From a bacterium (lineage in GTDB: Bacteria > Elusimicrobiota > Elusimicrobia > Elusimicrobiales > UBA9959), in assembly GCA_021847485.1 (NCBI GenBank), contig JAJZRA010000013.1:1-37828 (forward strand): a stretch of 37,828 bases of DNA, in the 5' to 3' direction. How positions within the stretch are numbered: position 1 is the stretch's first letter; each line of letters opens with the position of its first letter. Shown here piece after piece: positions 16,996-25,587 of this stretch. Position numbers and translations under genes: made by a program. The notes beneath the pieces are model-generated. The model worked only from the letters and a program-made list of their open reading frames with translations. It was not told the origin of the DNA and searched no databases.

Positions 16996-17801
16996 GATTC
17001 AAGCTAACCTTCGCGGCGGCCTCCGACACCGGCAAGGTCCGCAACAACAACGAGGACAGCTACCTGCTGGACCCCGAGCTGGAGCTGGCCCTCGTCGCCG
17101 ACGGCATGGGCGGCCACAAGTCCGGCGAGGTCGCGAGCTCCCTGGCCGTCAAGGTAACGCGCGACAAGTACGAGTCTATGCGCCGCACCGGCATGAAGCC
17201 GGCGCAGTACAACGACAAGTTCTCGCTCGAGTCCAACCAGCTCGGCTTCGCCGTGCAGCTGGCCAACTCCGTCATCTACGAGGCGGGCAACGCCGGCAGC
17301 GAGAACAAGGGCATGGGCACCACGCTGAGCTCCGCGCTGCTCAACCGCACCCGCCTCTGCATAGCCCACATCGGCGACTCCCGCGTCTACCTTTTCCGCA
17401 GGGGCGTCATGCAGCAGCTGACCGAGGACCACTCGCTGGTAATGGACCACGTGCGTAAGGGCCTGCTCACGCGCGAGCAGGCCGAGGCCTCGCCGCTGCA
17501 GAACATCCTGACCCGCGCGCTGGGCGCGCAGAAGACGCCGGCCGTGGACCTGGTGGAGACCGAACTGGAGGAAGGGGACCGCCTGCTGCTCTGCACCGAC
17601 GGGCTCTTCAAGGCCGTCAAGGAACCCGAGCTGCTGCAGACCCTCAAGGTCCAGCCCGACGACCAGAAGGCCTGCGACGCCCTGGTGGCCTCCGCTAACG
17701 CCGCCGGCGGCCCGGACAACGTGACCGTGGCCATAGGCACCGTGCGCAGGAAGACCTTCAACGAAACCCTAAAGGACATGTTCAGGAAAACCTATGCCTA
17801 A
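16992..17801 (+). CDS. PP2C-family Ser/Thr protein phosphatase
   Basis: Metal-dependent phosphatase that would remove phosphates placed by the two upstream kinases. The 269-residue product has the full PP2C motif set in order: VRNNNEDSYL near the N-terminus, the metal-binding VADGMGGH (residues about 36-43), GMGTTLSSA, HIGDSRVYLF, LLLCTDGL and GGPDNVTVAI. No membrane segment is present, so it is cytoplasmic. It closes with a basic, Thr-containing tail (RRKTFNETLKDMFRK). ATG 16992 overlaps the kinase stop by 4 bp and the end overlaps the FHA gene by 8 bp, so kinase, phosphatase and reader are made from one coupled message. Confidence 0.94.
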
Positions 17802-18444
17802 ACTGATGATCAAGTTCGAAGCCGCCTTCATCAAGGAGGTGAAGCTGGACAAGCCGTCCTTCACGCTCGGCCGCAAGGCGGACAACGACATCGTGCTCGA
17901 CAACCCCGCCGTCTCCGGCCACCACTGCAAGTTCTACGAGTCCGGCGGCACCTGGTTCGTCGAGGACCTCAACTCCACCAACGGCACCTTCGTCAACGCC
18001 AAGAAGGTGCTGAAATCCGGCCTGAAGCCGGGCGACAGCGTCGCCATAGTCAAGTACACGCTGGTCTTCACCGACGAGAACGCGGCCCTCTCCGCCCCCA
18101 AGGAGGAGCCGCTGCCGGCCCAGCGGCCCAAGGCTCCCCAGGGCGCGCTGGAAGTGCTGGAGAACCCCGCCGACGAACGCAAGGACTTCGAGCTGACGGC
18201 CCTCTCCACCTACATCGGCAGGTCCTCGCAGGCCACCGTCCCGTACAAGAGCGGGGGGCTCTTCGGCGGAGGGCCGGAGCTCGCCGCCGTCATCACGCTG
18301 CGCCCCGAAGGCTACTACCTCAACCCGATCAAGGAAGGCTACGCCAAATACAACGGCAACCCGCTGACGGAAAAGGTGCAGCTCAAGGACGACGACACCA
18401 TCGAAGTGGGAGCGACGCGCTTCAGGTTCTTCCTGAAAAAGTGA
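17794..18444 (+). CDS. Protein with canonical FHA domain plus second degenerate FHA-like domain
   Basis: FHA domains bind phosphothreonine peptides, so this is the likely reader of the kinase signals. In the 216-residue product the first domain (about 5-95) is canonical: FTLGRKADNDIVL, the SGHHCKFY segment and DLNSTNGTFVN provide the Gly-Arg, Ser-His and Asn residues that bind phosphothreonine. After a Pro/Lys-rich linker, a second FHA-like fold (about 125-215) keeps YIGRSSQ and a late NG, but has a Gly-rich insertion and lacks the SxxH pattern, so it probably binds something else or is structural. No membrane or signal segment is seen. It is the last gene of the operon; a terminator starts 18 nt after its stop. 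Confidence 0.9.
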   Translation: MPKLMIKFEAAFIKEVKLDKPSFTLGRKADNDIVLDNPAVSGHHCKFYESGGTWFVEDLNSTNGTFVNAKKVLKSGLKPGDSVAIVKYTLVFTDENAALSAPKEEPLPAQRPKAPQGALEVLENPADERKDFELTALSTYIGRSSQATVPYKSGGLFGGGPELAAVITLRPEGYYLNPIKEGYAKYNGNPLTEKVQLKDDDTIEVGATRFRFFLKK

Positions 18445-18462
18445 CCGCCAAGCTCCCAAGGG

Positions 18463-18494
18463 AAGCCGGGCCCTGCGCCCGGCTTTTCTTTTTT
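18463..18494 (+). terminator. Intrinsic terminator ending the Ser/Thr kinase operon
   Basis: AAGCCGGG (18463-18470), a 7-nt loop and CCCGGCTT (18478-18485) are followed by a T-rich run TTCTTTTTT. It isolates the kinase operon from groESL; its T run abuts the first CIRCE-like operator. Confidence 0.9.
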
Positions 18495-18519
18495 AGCAGT
18501 CTGGCGGAAGGAGTGCTTG
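18493..18519 (+). promoter_or_regulatory. CIRCE-like HrcA operator 1
   Basis: TTAGCAGTC-N9-GAGTGCTTG has the 9-9-9 geometry of CIRCE and matches the half sites TTAGCACTC and GAGTGCTAA at 8/9 and 7/9 positions. Its right arm overlaps the -35 box of the groESL promoter, so bound HrcA would block RNA polymerase. Confidence 0.8.
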
Positions 18520-18545
18520 ACACGTTTTCGGCCGTTTGATAAAAT
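18517..18545 (+). promoter_or_regulatory. groESL sigma-70 promoter
   Basis: TTGACA (18517-18522), a 17-bp spacer and TAAAAT (18540-18545) give a strong vegetative promoter. The start is expected near 18552, leaving a leader of about 75 nt before groES. Confidence 0.9.
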
Positions 18546-18571
18546 TAGCAATAGAGAAGTTGAAGTGCTAA
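18545..18571 (+). promoter_or_regulatory. CIRCE-like HrcA operator 2
   Basis: TTAGCAATA-N9-AAGTGCTAA, again in 9-9-9 geometry, matches the CIRCE half sites at 7/9 and 8/9. It starts at the last base of the -10 box and covers the expected transcription start. Two tandem sites imply tight heat-shock repression. Confidence 0.8.
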
Positions 18572-18628
18572 ATTTGACGCCCGCGCCCGGCGCGGACAAG
18601 ATTAAAAGGAAACACAGGAGGAAGCAAT

Positions 18629-18934
18629 ATGGCAGACACCGCTACCAAGGTAAAGATACAGCCCCTCGGCGACAGGGTCATAGTTAAACCCCTGGAGCAG
18701 AAAGAGGTGAAGAAGGGCGGCATCATCATCCCCGAGACCGCCAAAGAGAAGCCGCAGGAAGGCGAGATCGTCGCCGCCGGCAAGGGCCGCACCGAGGACG
18801 GCAAGCTCGTCCCGATGGAGCTCAAGGTAGGGGACAAGGTGCTCTACGGCAAGTACTCCGGCACCGAGATCAAGATCAACGACGAGGAATACCTCATCAT
18901 GAAGGAAGAGGACGTCCTCGGCATCATAAAGTGA
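18629..18934 (+). CDS. groES: Co-chaperonin GroES
   Basis: Heptameric lid of the GroEL folding chamber. The 101-residue product begins with a short polar extension and contains [14 protein letters not shown] at the start of the fold, the mobile-loop sequence [20 protein letters not shown], and a [12 protein letters not shown] strand near the end, all typical. Its length is normal. AGGAGGAAGC lies directly before ATG 18629. It is the first gene of groES-groEL, controlled by the promoter and paired CIRCE-like operators at 18493-18571. Confidence 0.97.
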   Translation: MADTATKVKIQPLGDRVIVKPLEQKEVKKGGIIIPETAKEKPQEGEIVAAGKGRTEDGKLVPMELKVGDKVLYGKYSGTEIKINDEEYLIMKEEDVLGIIK

Positions 18935-18953
18935 TATTAAGGAGATAATTAAC

Positions 18954-20588
<1,635 letters not shown>

Positions 20589-20607
20589 GCCGCTACGGTA
20601 AAATAAG

Positions 20608-20638
20608 AACCCCGGGGCCTCAAAACCCCGGGGTTTTT
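20608..20638 (+). terminator. Intrinsic terminator after groEL
   Basis: AACCCCGGGG (20608-20617) and CCCCGGGGTT (20626-20635) flank an 8-nt loop; TTTTTATTT follows. This is a strong Rho-independent terminator. Confidence 0.92.
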
Positions 20639-20672
20639 ATTTATCAGTCTCCGCGAAACCCGGGGAACCCGA

Positions 20673-20702
20673 TTGCCGAAAGGGCCGGGGACTTTATATA
20701 TT
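20673..20702 (+). promoter_or_regulatory. Promoter placing transcription start at or near the ATG of the next gene
   Basis: TTGCCG (20673-20678), an 18-bp spacer and TATATT (20697-20702) form a moderate sigma-70 promoter. The expected start is near 20709, the base before ATG 20710, so the transcript may be leaderless. No Shine-Dalgarno is visible. Confidence 0.5.
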
Positions 20703-20709
20703 CAAACTG

Positions 20710-21351
20710 ATGGACGCCCACGGCTTTTTATACCGTCTGACGGAATGGATCGAGACCCTGCCGGACAGACCCTTCATGCTCCTGCTCTTCATCATCGGGG
20801 CCTCGCTCATGATGCTGCCTTTCGTCCTGCTCCTCGGCAAGCTGGCCAGGATGCTGGCCGATATCGGCGGGGACGATAAGGAACTGGGAAAGCTGGGCGC
20901 CGAGCTCTACGGCGGCGCCGGCGCCGACGGCCGGATAGACGGCGTCCCCGCAAGCTTCACCACCGGCCCCATGATCGTAAAAGGCAACGTCGTCGGCTAC
21001 GAGGCCGAGTTCACCTACGGCGTGGCCAACCCGCTGGGCCTGCGGCTGGTAGTGCACCGGGCCGGCCTGCTCAACCGCCCGCTAGAACTCCTGCCGCCGG
21101 AAGTGCCCGACGCGCCGGAAAGCCTGAAGGCCGCCGGCTACACCCTGCGCTGCGCCCCGCCGGAACTGGCCGCCGAGGCGGCGCGCAGGGCCGCGGCTTT
21201 CGCGCCCTTCGCGGCGGGCGGCAACCTGACCGAGCTTACGCTCAAGGACGGCGAGCTGAAAGCGCGCCTCGAAGCCGACGCGGACTGGCAGGACGCCGCC
21301 CTGCGCGCCCTGCTCAAGGCCGGCGCGGCCGCGGCGCGGAACTTCAACTGA
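20710..21351 (+). CDS. Single-pass membrane protein of unknown function
   Basis: I do not recognise a family. The 213-residue product has one strong hydrophobic segment near the N-terminus (residues about 21-45, FMLLLFIIGASLMMLPFVLL), then a mainly soluble alpha/beta region with strands such as DGVPASFTTGPMIVKGNVVG and LGLRLVVHRAG and an Ala-rich C-terminal half. The short charged N-terminus and the Lys-Arg following the helix suggest a cytoplasmic C-terminal domain. It has its own promoter after the groEL terminator and is followed 13 nt later by another small membrane protein gene, so the two are probably one operon. Confidence 0.75.
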   Translation: MDAHGFLYRLTEWIETLPDRPFMLLLFIIGASLMMLPFVLLLGKLARMLADIGGDDKELGKLGAELYGGAGADGRIDGVPASFTTGPMIVKGNVVGYEAEFTYGVANPLGLRLVVHRAGLLNRPLELLPPEVPDAPESLKAAGYTLRCAPPELAAEAARRAAAFAPFAAGGNLTELTLKDGELKARLEADADWQDAALRALLKAGAAAARNFN

Positions 21352-21364
21352 ACGGGATATCTGT

Positions 21365-21745
21365 ATGGGAATGGACTTCAAGGTCAACTTCACGACCAAG
21401 ATAAAGATAAACGGCAAGGAGTACGGCTCGCCGGAAGAAGTGCCGGAGGAGTACCGCGGCACCGTCCGGGAGGCCCTGGCCGCCGCCAAGGGGGGAGCCG
21501 CCGGGAAGATAGTCTTCAACGGCACGCCCTACGACAGCCCCGACTCCATGCCCGCCGAAGTACGCCTGGCCTACGAGGAGGCCATGCGCAAAGCGGGAGC
21601 GCAGGCGGCCAAGGATGGAACGATCGTTCCCGCCGCGCGCCAGCCGGGCCCCAGGCCGGAGGGCTCCCTGACCGGGCGCACGCTGGCCGTGATCCTGGCG
21701 CTGCTGGCGGCCGTCTTCCTTCTCAGGTATTTCGCTCCGAGGTGA
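21365..21745 (+). CDS. Tail-anchored small protein with an internal duplication
   Basis: Function unknown. The 126-residue product has two related units: residues about 13-42 (IKINGKEYGSPEEVPEEYR then EALAAAKGG) and about 47-78 (KIVFNGTPYDSPDSMPAEVR then YEEAMRKAG). Each reads as K-I-x-[IF]-N-G-x2-Y-x-SP-x2-[VM]-P-x-E-x-R plus a helix. A short Pro/Gly linker leads to a hydrophobic segment at about 104-122 (LAVILALLAAVFLLRYF) at the very C-terminus, so it is probably tail-anchored with the repeats in the cytoplasm. Start could be ATG 21365 or 21371. It is convergent with the MFS gene; a perfect inverted repeat lies between them. Confidence 0.72.
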   Translation: MGMDFKVNFTTKIKINGKEYGSPEEVPEEYRGTVREALAAAKGGAAGKIVFNGTPYDSPDSMPAEVRLAYEEAMRKAGAQAAKDGTIVPAARQPGPRPEGSLTGRTLAVILALLAAVFLLRYFAPR

Positions 21746-21769
21746 CGCCGGCATGACCGCAAAATAGGC

Positions 21770-21850
21770 AAAAATAGGGACAGACACCTATTTTGAACCT
21801 AGTTCCGGGGCATAGCGCTTTGACGTAAATAGGTGTCTGTCCCTATTTTT
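21770..21850. repeat. Perfect 24-bp inverted repeat with 33-nt loop (REP/BIME-like; possible bidirectional terminator)
   Basis: The arms 21770-21793 and 21827-21850 are exact reverse complements and hold the word GGGACAGACACCTATTT. The loop (21794-21826) includes AGCGCT. Transcripts from either side would form a 24-bp hairpin followed by T-rich sequence, which suits the convergent genes on both sides. The outer base of the right arm is the last base of the MFS stop codon. From memory, words of the type GTGTCTGTCCCTATTTT recur between genes in many bacteria and are linked with REP-associated Y1 transposases; no such transposase is in the window. Confidence 0.85.
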
Positions 21851-23097
21851 CAGGCGGGTTCGGTGGCCTGCTCGGGTGCGGGGGGAGGCGGGAGCGCGCG
21901 CAGGCCGTCCTGTTCGGGGGACAGGCGCGCGCCGAGGGAGAGGAAGCCGAGGCAGGAGGTCACGGCCAGCGCCGCCACTATGAACCACGGGCCCTGCTGG
22001 AACCGCGGGCTGAGGAAGCCGATGGCGTTGGAGCCGATCAGGATGCCGGTGGAACTGCCCACCTGCTGGAAGAGCCCCTGTATGCCCAGGTAGCGGCCCT
22101 TTTCGGCCCTGGGCGCCATGTTGGCGCCCAGCGCCTGCATGCCCGGCGAGACGGCCAGCTCGCCGAAGGTCACCACCACGATGGCCGCCGCCGCGTAGAA
22201 GAAGCTGGGCGCGTAGCCGAAGGAGAGGTAGCCCAGCGCGTAGGCCAGCGCCCCGGCCGCCAGGCCCGCCGTTATCCTGAAGTTCTCCAGCAGCCGCGTC
22301 ACCGCGTACTGGAACACCACCACCATCAGGCCGTTCACCGAGAACAGCAGGCCGATCTCCCGCTCGGAGAGGCCCAGGTAGGTTTTGGAGTAGAGCGAGC
22401 TCGACACCACCAGCTGGCTCATCACCGCGCTCATCGTGAAGCCGAAGACGCAGAACCGCAGGAAGGCCCTGTTGGAGAGCGCCTGCGCCGCGCCGCCCAG
22501 CCCCGGCGCGGTGAAGCGCCCCCTGGCCAGGCCCGGCACGTCGCGCACGGAGAGCGACACGATGACGGTGCAGACGGCGAACACCGCCGCCGTCGCGAAG
22601 AACATCAGCGAGTAGGAGCCCTCGGCGAGCAGGCCTCCCAGCGCGGGACCTAGCGCCCAGCCGGCGTTGTTCCCCATGCGCAGGAAGCCGTACGCCTTCA
22701 TGCGCCCGGCGGGGGGCGTGAAGTCCGCCACCCAGCTGCGAGCGGCCGGGTGGAAGAAGGAGCCGATGAACATGCCGAGCGGGTGGAAGACGAAGATGGC
22801 CCAGACCGGGGCCGACGACCAGATCACCCAGGCGATGACGGCTATAAGCAGCGCGCGCAGCGCCAGCGAATAGACCATGACCTTGCGGCGGCCTATCGCG
22901 TCGGAGACCTCGCCGCCCACGAACTGCGCCAGCGAGGCCACCAGCATCGAGCCGGAAAGGAAGACGCCCACCAACGGCATCGGCAGGCCGCGGTGGCCGC
23001 TCAGGTAGACGGCGAGGAAGGGGAAAGAAACGGCGTAGCCGGCCGTCATCAGGCCTTCGGCGGCGGTCAGGATCCAGAAACCGGAGGGCAGTCCCAT
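21850..23097 (-). CDS. Major facilitator superfamily transporter
   Basis: A 415-residue membrane protein with about 12 hydrophobic segments in two halves. The loop between helices 2 and 3 carries the MFS signature variant GGEVSDAIGRRKVM. Substrate is not predictable; the overall look is of a drug/efflux-type MFS. I prefer ATG 23097 (MGLPSGFWIL) because the preceding 20 residues of the longer frame (from 23157) are not membrane-like and an extended -10 box (23104-23112) sits exactly where it would start transcription at this ATG. The stop codon shares its last base with the outer edge of the inverted repeat at 21770-21850. It is divergent from yggS. Confidence 0.88.
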   Translation of the reverse strand: MGLPSGFWILTAAEGLMTAGYAVSFPFLAVYLSGHRGLPMPLVGVFLSGSMLVASLAQFVGGEVSDAIGRRKVMVYSLALRALLIAVIAWVIWSSAPVWAIFVFHPLGMFIGSFFHPAARSWVADFTPPAGRMKAYGFLRMGNNAGWALGPALGGLLAEGSYSLMFFATAAVFAVCTVIVSLSVRDVPGLARGRFTAPGLGGAAQALSNRAFLRFCVFGFTMSAVMSQLVVSSSLYSKTYLGLSEREIGLLFSVNGLMVVVFQYAVTRLLENFRITAGLAAGALAYALGYLSFGYAPSFFYAAAAIVVVTFGELAVSPGMQALGANMAPRAEKGRYLGIQGLFQQVGSSTGILIGSNAIGFLSPRFQQGPWFIVAALAVTSCLGFLSLGARLSPEQDGLRALPPPPAPEQATEPA

Positions 23098-23103
23098 ACC
23101 TAT

Positions 23104-23112
23104 ATCATACCA
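23104..23112 (-). promoter_or_regulatory. Extended -10 box giving a leaderless MFS transcript
   Basis: On the minus strand TGGTATGAT (23112-23104) fits TGnTATnAT. Six bases separate it from ATG 23097, so transcription would start at or next to the start codon. Confidence 0.55.
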
Positions 23113-23183
23113 CTCCGGGAGCGCCCGCGCACGCCGCGCCACGTCGGGCGCGGGCATTTTCCCTATGAAAAATCGGCGTTTTT

Positions 23184-23197
23184 TGCTAAAATATACT
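23184..23197 (+). promoter_or_regulatory. Extended -10 promoter for yggS
   Basis: TGCTAAAAT (23184-23192) overlaps a second box TATACT (23192-23197). ATG 23208 is only 10-15 nt downstream and has no Shine-Dalgarno, so the leader is absent or very short. Confidence 0.55.
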
Positions 23198-23207
23198 TAA
23201 TCCGACC

Positions 23208-23915
23208 ATGCCGACCGCCGAACTCACACGCAAGGGCGCGCTTCTCACCAACTTTCAGCACATAACCGGCCGCATTGCGGCCGCCTGCGCCAAGGCCGGC
23301 ACCGATCCCGCCTCCGTCACCGTGCTCGCGGTCACCAAGTACGCCGACCCCGGGGACGTGCAGCTGCTGATAGAGGCCGGCGCCCTCAAGCTGGCCGGCG
23401 AGAACAAGGTGCAGGACGCCCGCGCCAAGTGGGTGGACGGCCCGCTGGCGCCGCTGCGCTCCAGGGTGGAGCTCCATTTCATCGGCCATCTGCAGACCAA
23501 CAAGGCCAAGGCCGCCGTCGAGACCTTCGACTGGATCGACTGCGTGGACAGCCCGCGCATAGCCGCCGAGCTGAGCCGCCACGCCGTCGCGGCCGGCCGG
23601 ACCGTGCCGGTCATGCTCCAGCTCAAGCTCAACGACTCGCCCACGCAGAGCGGCGTGAGCCCCGAACAGGCGGGGGAGCTGCTGGCGCAGGTGCGCGCGC
23701 TGCCCGGCCTCGACGCCCGCGGCTACATGGGCATAGCGCCGGCCGGCGGCACGCCGGAACAGCTCCGCGCCGCTTTCGCGCTGGCGAAAAAGCTTTTCGA
23801 CAGGGATTTCCGGGGGCCGGGCTGCCGCCTGTCCCTCGGCATGAGCGGCGACTACGAGCTGGCGGTGGGGGCGGGCTCAAACCTGCCCCGCATAGGCAGT
23901 TCTCTCTTCGCCTGA
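23208..23915 (+). CDS. YggS/PLPBP-family pyridoxal phosphate homeostasis protein
   Basis: Binds pyridoxal 5'-phosphate and helps balance free PLP and amino/keto acid pools; no enzymatic reaction is known for the family. The 235-residue product is a single alanine-racemase-like TIM barrel with the PLP Lys in LAVTKYADP, then GENKVQDA, HFIGHLQTNKAK and the phosphate-binding C-terminal segment GMSGDYELAVGAGSNLPRIG. The usual mid-protein E-x-x-K-x-G loop is altered here to NDSPTQSGV. The gene is followed by a DUF167 gene, a common yggS neighbour (yggT is missing), and then mtnA. Start ATG 23208 lies just after an extended -10 promoter. Confidence 0.93.
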   Translation: MPTAELTRKGALLTNFQHITGRIAAACAKAGTDPASVTVLAVTKYADPGDVQLLIEAGALKLAGENKVQDARAKWVDGPLAPLRSRVELHFIGHLQTNKAKAAVETFDWIDCVDSPRIAAELSRHAVAAGRTVPVMLQLKLNDSPTQSGVSPEQAGELLAQVRALPGLDARGYMGIAPAGGTPEQLRAAFALAKKLFDRDFRGPGCRLSLGMSGDYELAVGAGSNLPRIGSSLFA

Positions 23916-23949
23916 TGACAGGATCCGAGCGTACAGGAGGTAGGGGACA

Positions 23950-24213
23950 ATGATAGTCAAAGTCAGAGTGATACCCAACTGTGAAGACAACGAGGTCGTA
24001 TCCCGCATCGGCAGCGTCCTGCGCGTGAAGATCTGCGCCGCCGCGGCCGATCTCAAGATCAACACGATGCTCAGGGACTACCTGTCCGAGTTCTTCGAGG
24101 TCCCGTGCAAGATGGTCAACATCATCCGCGGCGCCAAGGGCCGCGAGAAGACCGTCGAGATAACCGGCAAGACCGAGGAAGAGCTCAAGAACCTGCTGGA
24201 TTCCATCCCGTGA
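23950..24213 (+). CDS. DUF167 (YggU-like) family protein
   Basis: An 87-residue protein that covers the whole DUF167 domain: KVRVIPNCEDNEVV in place of the usual V-x-P-x-A/S-x2 start, LRVKICAAAADLKINTML where most members have A-P-x-E-G-x-A-N, and the closing VNIIRGAKGREKTVEITG strand-loop, which is typical. Biochemical function is not established. AGGAGGTAGGGG precedes ATG 23950. Its stop overlaps the mtnA GTG start by 4 bp (GTGA). The yggS-DUF167 pairing is conserved in many bacteria and supports the call. Confidence 0.88.
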   Translation: MIVKVRVIPNCEDNEVVSRIGSVLRVKICAAAADLKINTMLRDYLSEFFEVPCKMVNIIRGAKGREKTVEITGKTEEELKNLLDSIP

Positions 24214-25274
24214 TCCCGCCCCGCCTCAAGTTCACGGGCAAAGACCTCAAGGTCCTCGACCAGCGCCTGCTGCCGGACCGGGTCCACTACCTTACCGCCA
24301 GGAACGCCAAAGAGACCGCGGCCGCCATAAAGGACATGGCGCTGCGGGGCGCGCCGCTCATCGGCTGCGCCGCGGCCGACGGTTTCGCCCTGGAAATGAG
24401 GCGCCTCAGGCCCTCCTCCTCCGAAGAGCTCGGGAGGCTCGCCGTTAAGACCGCCGACCTGCTGAAGGCCGCCCGCCCTACGGCGGTAGCGCTGTTCTAC
24501 GCGGCGGACCGCATGCTGTCCAGGGCGCTGCAGTTCGCGGCGGAACACCCCGGCCGGTTCCCGCCGGCGGACCGGGAAAAGTTCTTAAAGCTCGCGGAGC
24601 GCGAGGCCCGGCTGATCACCGCCGAGGACGAAGCCGCCTGCCTGGCGATGGGCCGCCACGGCGCGGCGCTGCTGCCGAAGAACTGCGTGGTGATGACGCA
24701 CTGCAACGCCGGCGCGCTCGCGACGATGGGCATCGGCACGGCGGTGGGGGTGATCACCACGGCGCACAAGGCCGGCAAGGTCAAGCACGCCTACTCCTGC
24801 GAGACGCGCCCGTACCTGCAGGGCGCCCGCCTGACGATCTGGGAACTGATGCGCGAGGGCGTGCCGAGCGAGCTCATCACCGACAACATGGCGGCGCATA
24901 TCATCAAGACCTGCGGCGTCAACGCGATAGTGGTGGGCGCGGACCGCATAGCGGCCAACGGCGATACGGCCAACAAGATCGGCACCTACGGCCTGGCCGT
25001 GATAGCCAAACACCACAAGATCCCGTTCTACGTGGCGGCGCCGACGCCGACCGTGGACCTCAAGGCCCGCTCCGGCGACGATATCGTCATCGAGGAGCGG
25101 TCCTGCGGCGAAGTGACCTTCGTTAAGGGCAAGCGCATCGCGCCGAAGAACGTGCGCGTGCGGCATCCCGCCTTCGACGTGACCCCCGCTTCCCTCATCA
25201 CCGCCATCGTCACCGAAAAGGGCGCCATCCGCCGCCCCACCGCAGCCTCCGTAAAGAAACACCTGGCCAGCTGA
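24210..25274 (+). CDS. mtnA: S-methyl-5-thioribose-1-phosphate isomerase
   Basis: Converts methylthioribose-1-phosphate to methylthioribulose-1-phosphate in methionine salvage. The 354-residue product shows ALRGAPLIGCAAADG near residue 45, the THCNAGALATMGIGTAVGVI segment with catalytic Cys165, ETRPYLQGARLT, and GADRIAANGDTANKIGTY with catalytic Asp245. Both positions are offset by 5 from the Cys160/Asp240 pair I recall for Bacillus MtnA. The start is GTG 24210, coupled to the DUF167 stop. No other methionine-salvage gene is in the window. Ribose-1,5-bisphosphate isomerase is a related alternative but lacks some of these motifs. Confidence 0.93.
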   Translation: MIPPRLKFTGKDLKVLDQRLLPDRVHYLTARNAKETAAAIKDMALRGAPLIGCAAADGFALEMRRLRPSSSEELGRLAVKTADLLKAARPTAVALFYAADRMLSRALQFAAEHPGRFPPADREKFLKLAEREARLITAEDEAACLAMGRHGAALLPKNCVVMTHCNAGALATMGIGTAVGVITTAHKAGKVKHAYSCETRPYLQGARLTIWELMREGVPSELITDNMAAHIIKTCGVNAIVVGADRIAANGDTANKIGTYGLAVIAKHHKIPFYVAAPTPTVDLKARSGDDIVIEERSCGEVTFVKGKRIAPKNVRVRHPAFDVTPASLITAIVTEKGAIRRPTAASVKKHLAS

Positions 25275-25320
25275 GCCTCACCGCGAGAAGCGAAGTCGAT
25301 ACGACATTCTGGCCTGCCAC

Positions 25321-25435
25321 GGGCCCGGGGGCCGGAAAAACCGGCGTCGCGCACACCGTGCGCGCGCCTGCCTACCTCGGACCTCGCGCTTACGCAAGCT
25401 CGGTCCTCCGGAGGCTTTTTCCAACCCCCGGGCCC
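25321..25435 (+). repeat. Folded repeat unit E1 (three-way-junction-like), forward copy
   Basis: An outer stem of 11 bp (25321-25331 with 25425-25435) continues after an internal loop with 7 bp (25334-25340 with 25416-25422). It encloses hairpin A (25348-25364, CGCGCAC/GTGCGCG, loop ACC) and hairpin B (25379-25406, GGACC/GGTCC outside GCTT-ACGC-AAGC). The reverse complement of the neighbouring unit at 25462-25587 has the same core, with paired changes that keep the stems. No reading frame is credible here. It may be a mobile structured repeat or an RNA. Confidence 0.75.
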
Positions 25436-25461
25436 GCGTCAGACTACTAGAACCTGGAGGG

Positions 25462-25587
25462 CCGGCAAGGGTGTGCCTTTCGAGGGATGTCGCGGAGGGT
25501 CCGGCTTGCGTAAGCGCCGGACCCGAGCGAACAAGGCGCGGGCACGGTGTGCCCGACGCCGGCCCGAGGAAGGCATACCCTTGTCGG
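25462..25587 (-). repeat. Folded repeat unit E2, inverted divergent copy of E1
   Basis: The outer stem pairs 25462-25477 with 25572-25587 (16 bp including two G-U pairs), then extends a few more pairs. It encloses hairpin B' (25497-25524, GGGTCCGGC/GCCGGACCC around TTGCGTAAGC) and hairpin A' (25539-25555, CGGGCAC/GTGCCCG, loop GGT). Read on the minus strand, the order and loops match E1. E1 and E2 together fill most of the 395-bp gene-free interval 25275-25669; the remainder holds a GGACC/GGTCC hairpin (25586-25590 with 25606-25610) and AT-richer sequence leading into the next gene. Confidence 0.75.

Noticed and set aside
23098-23157. Longer start of the MFS gene at 23157
   Set aside because: The extra 20 residues are Arg/Pro-rich and not membrane-like, and the extended -10 box at 23104-23112 would lie inside the coding region. 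Not fully excluded.
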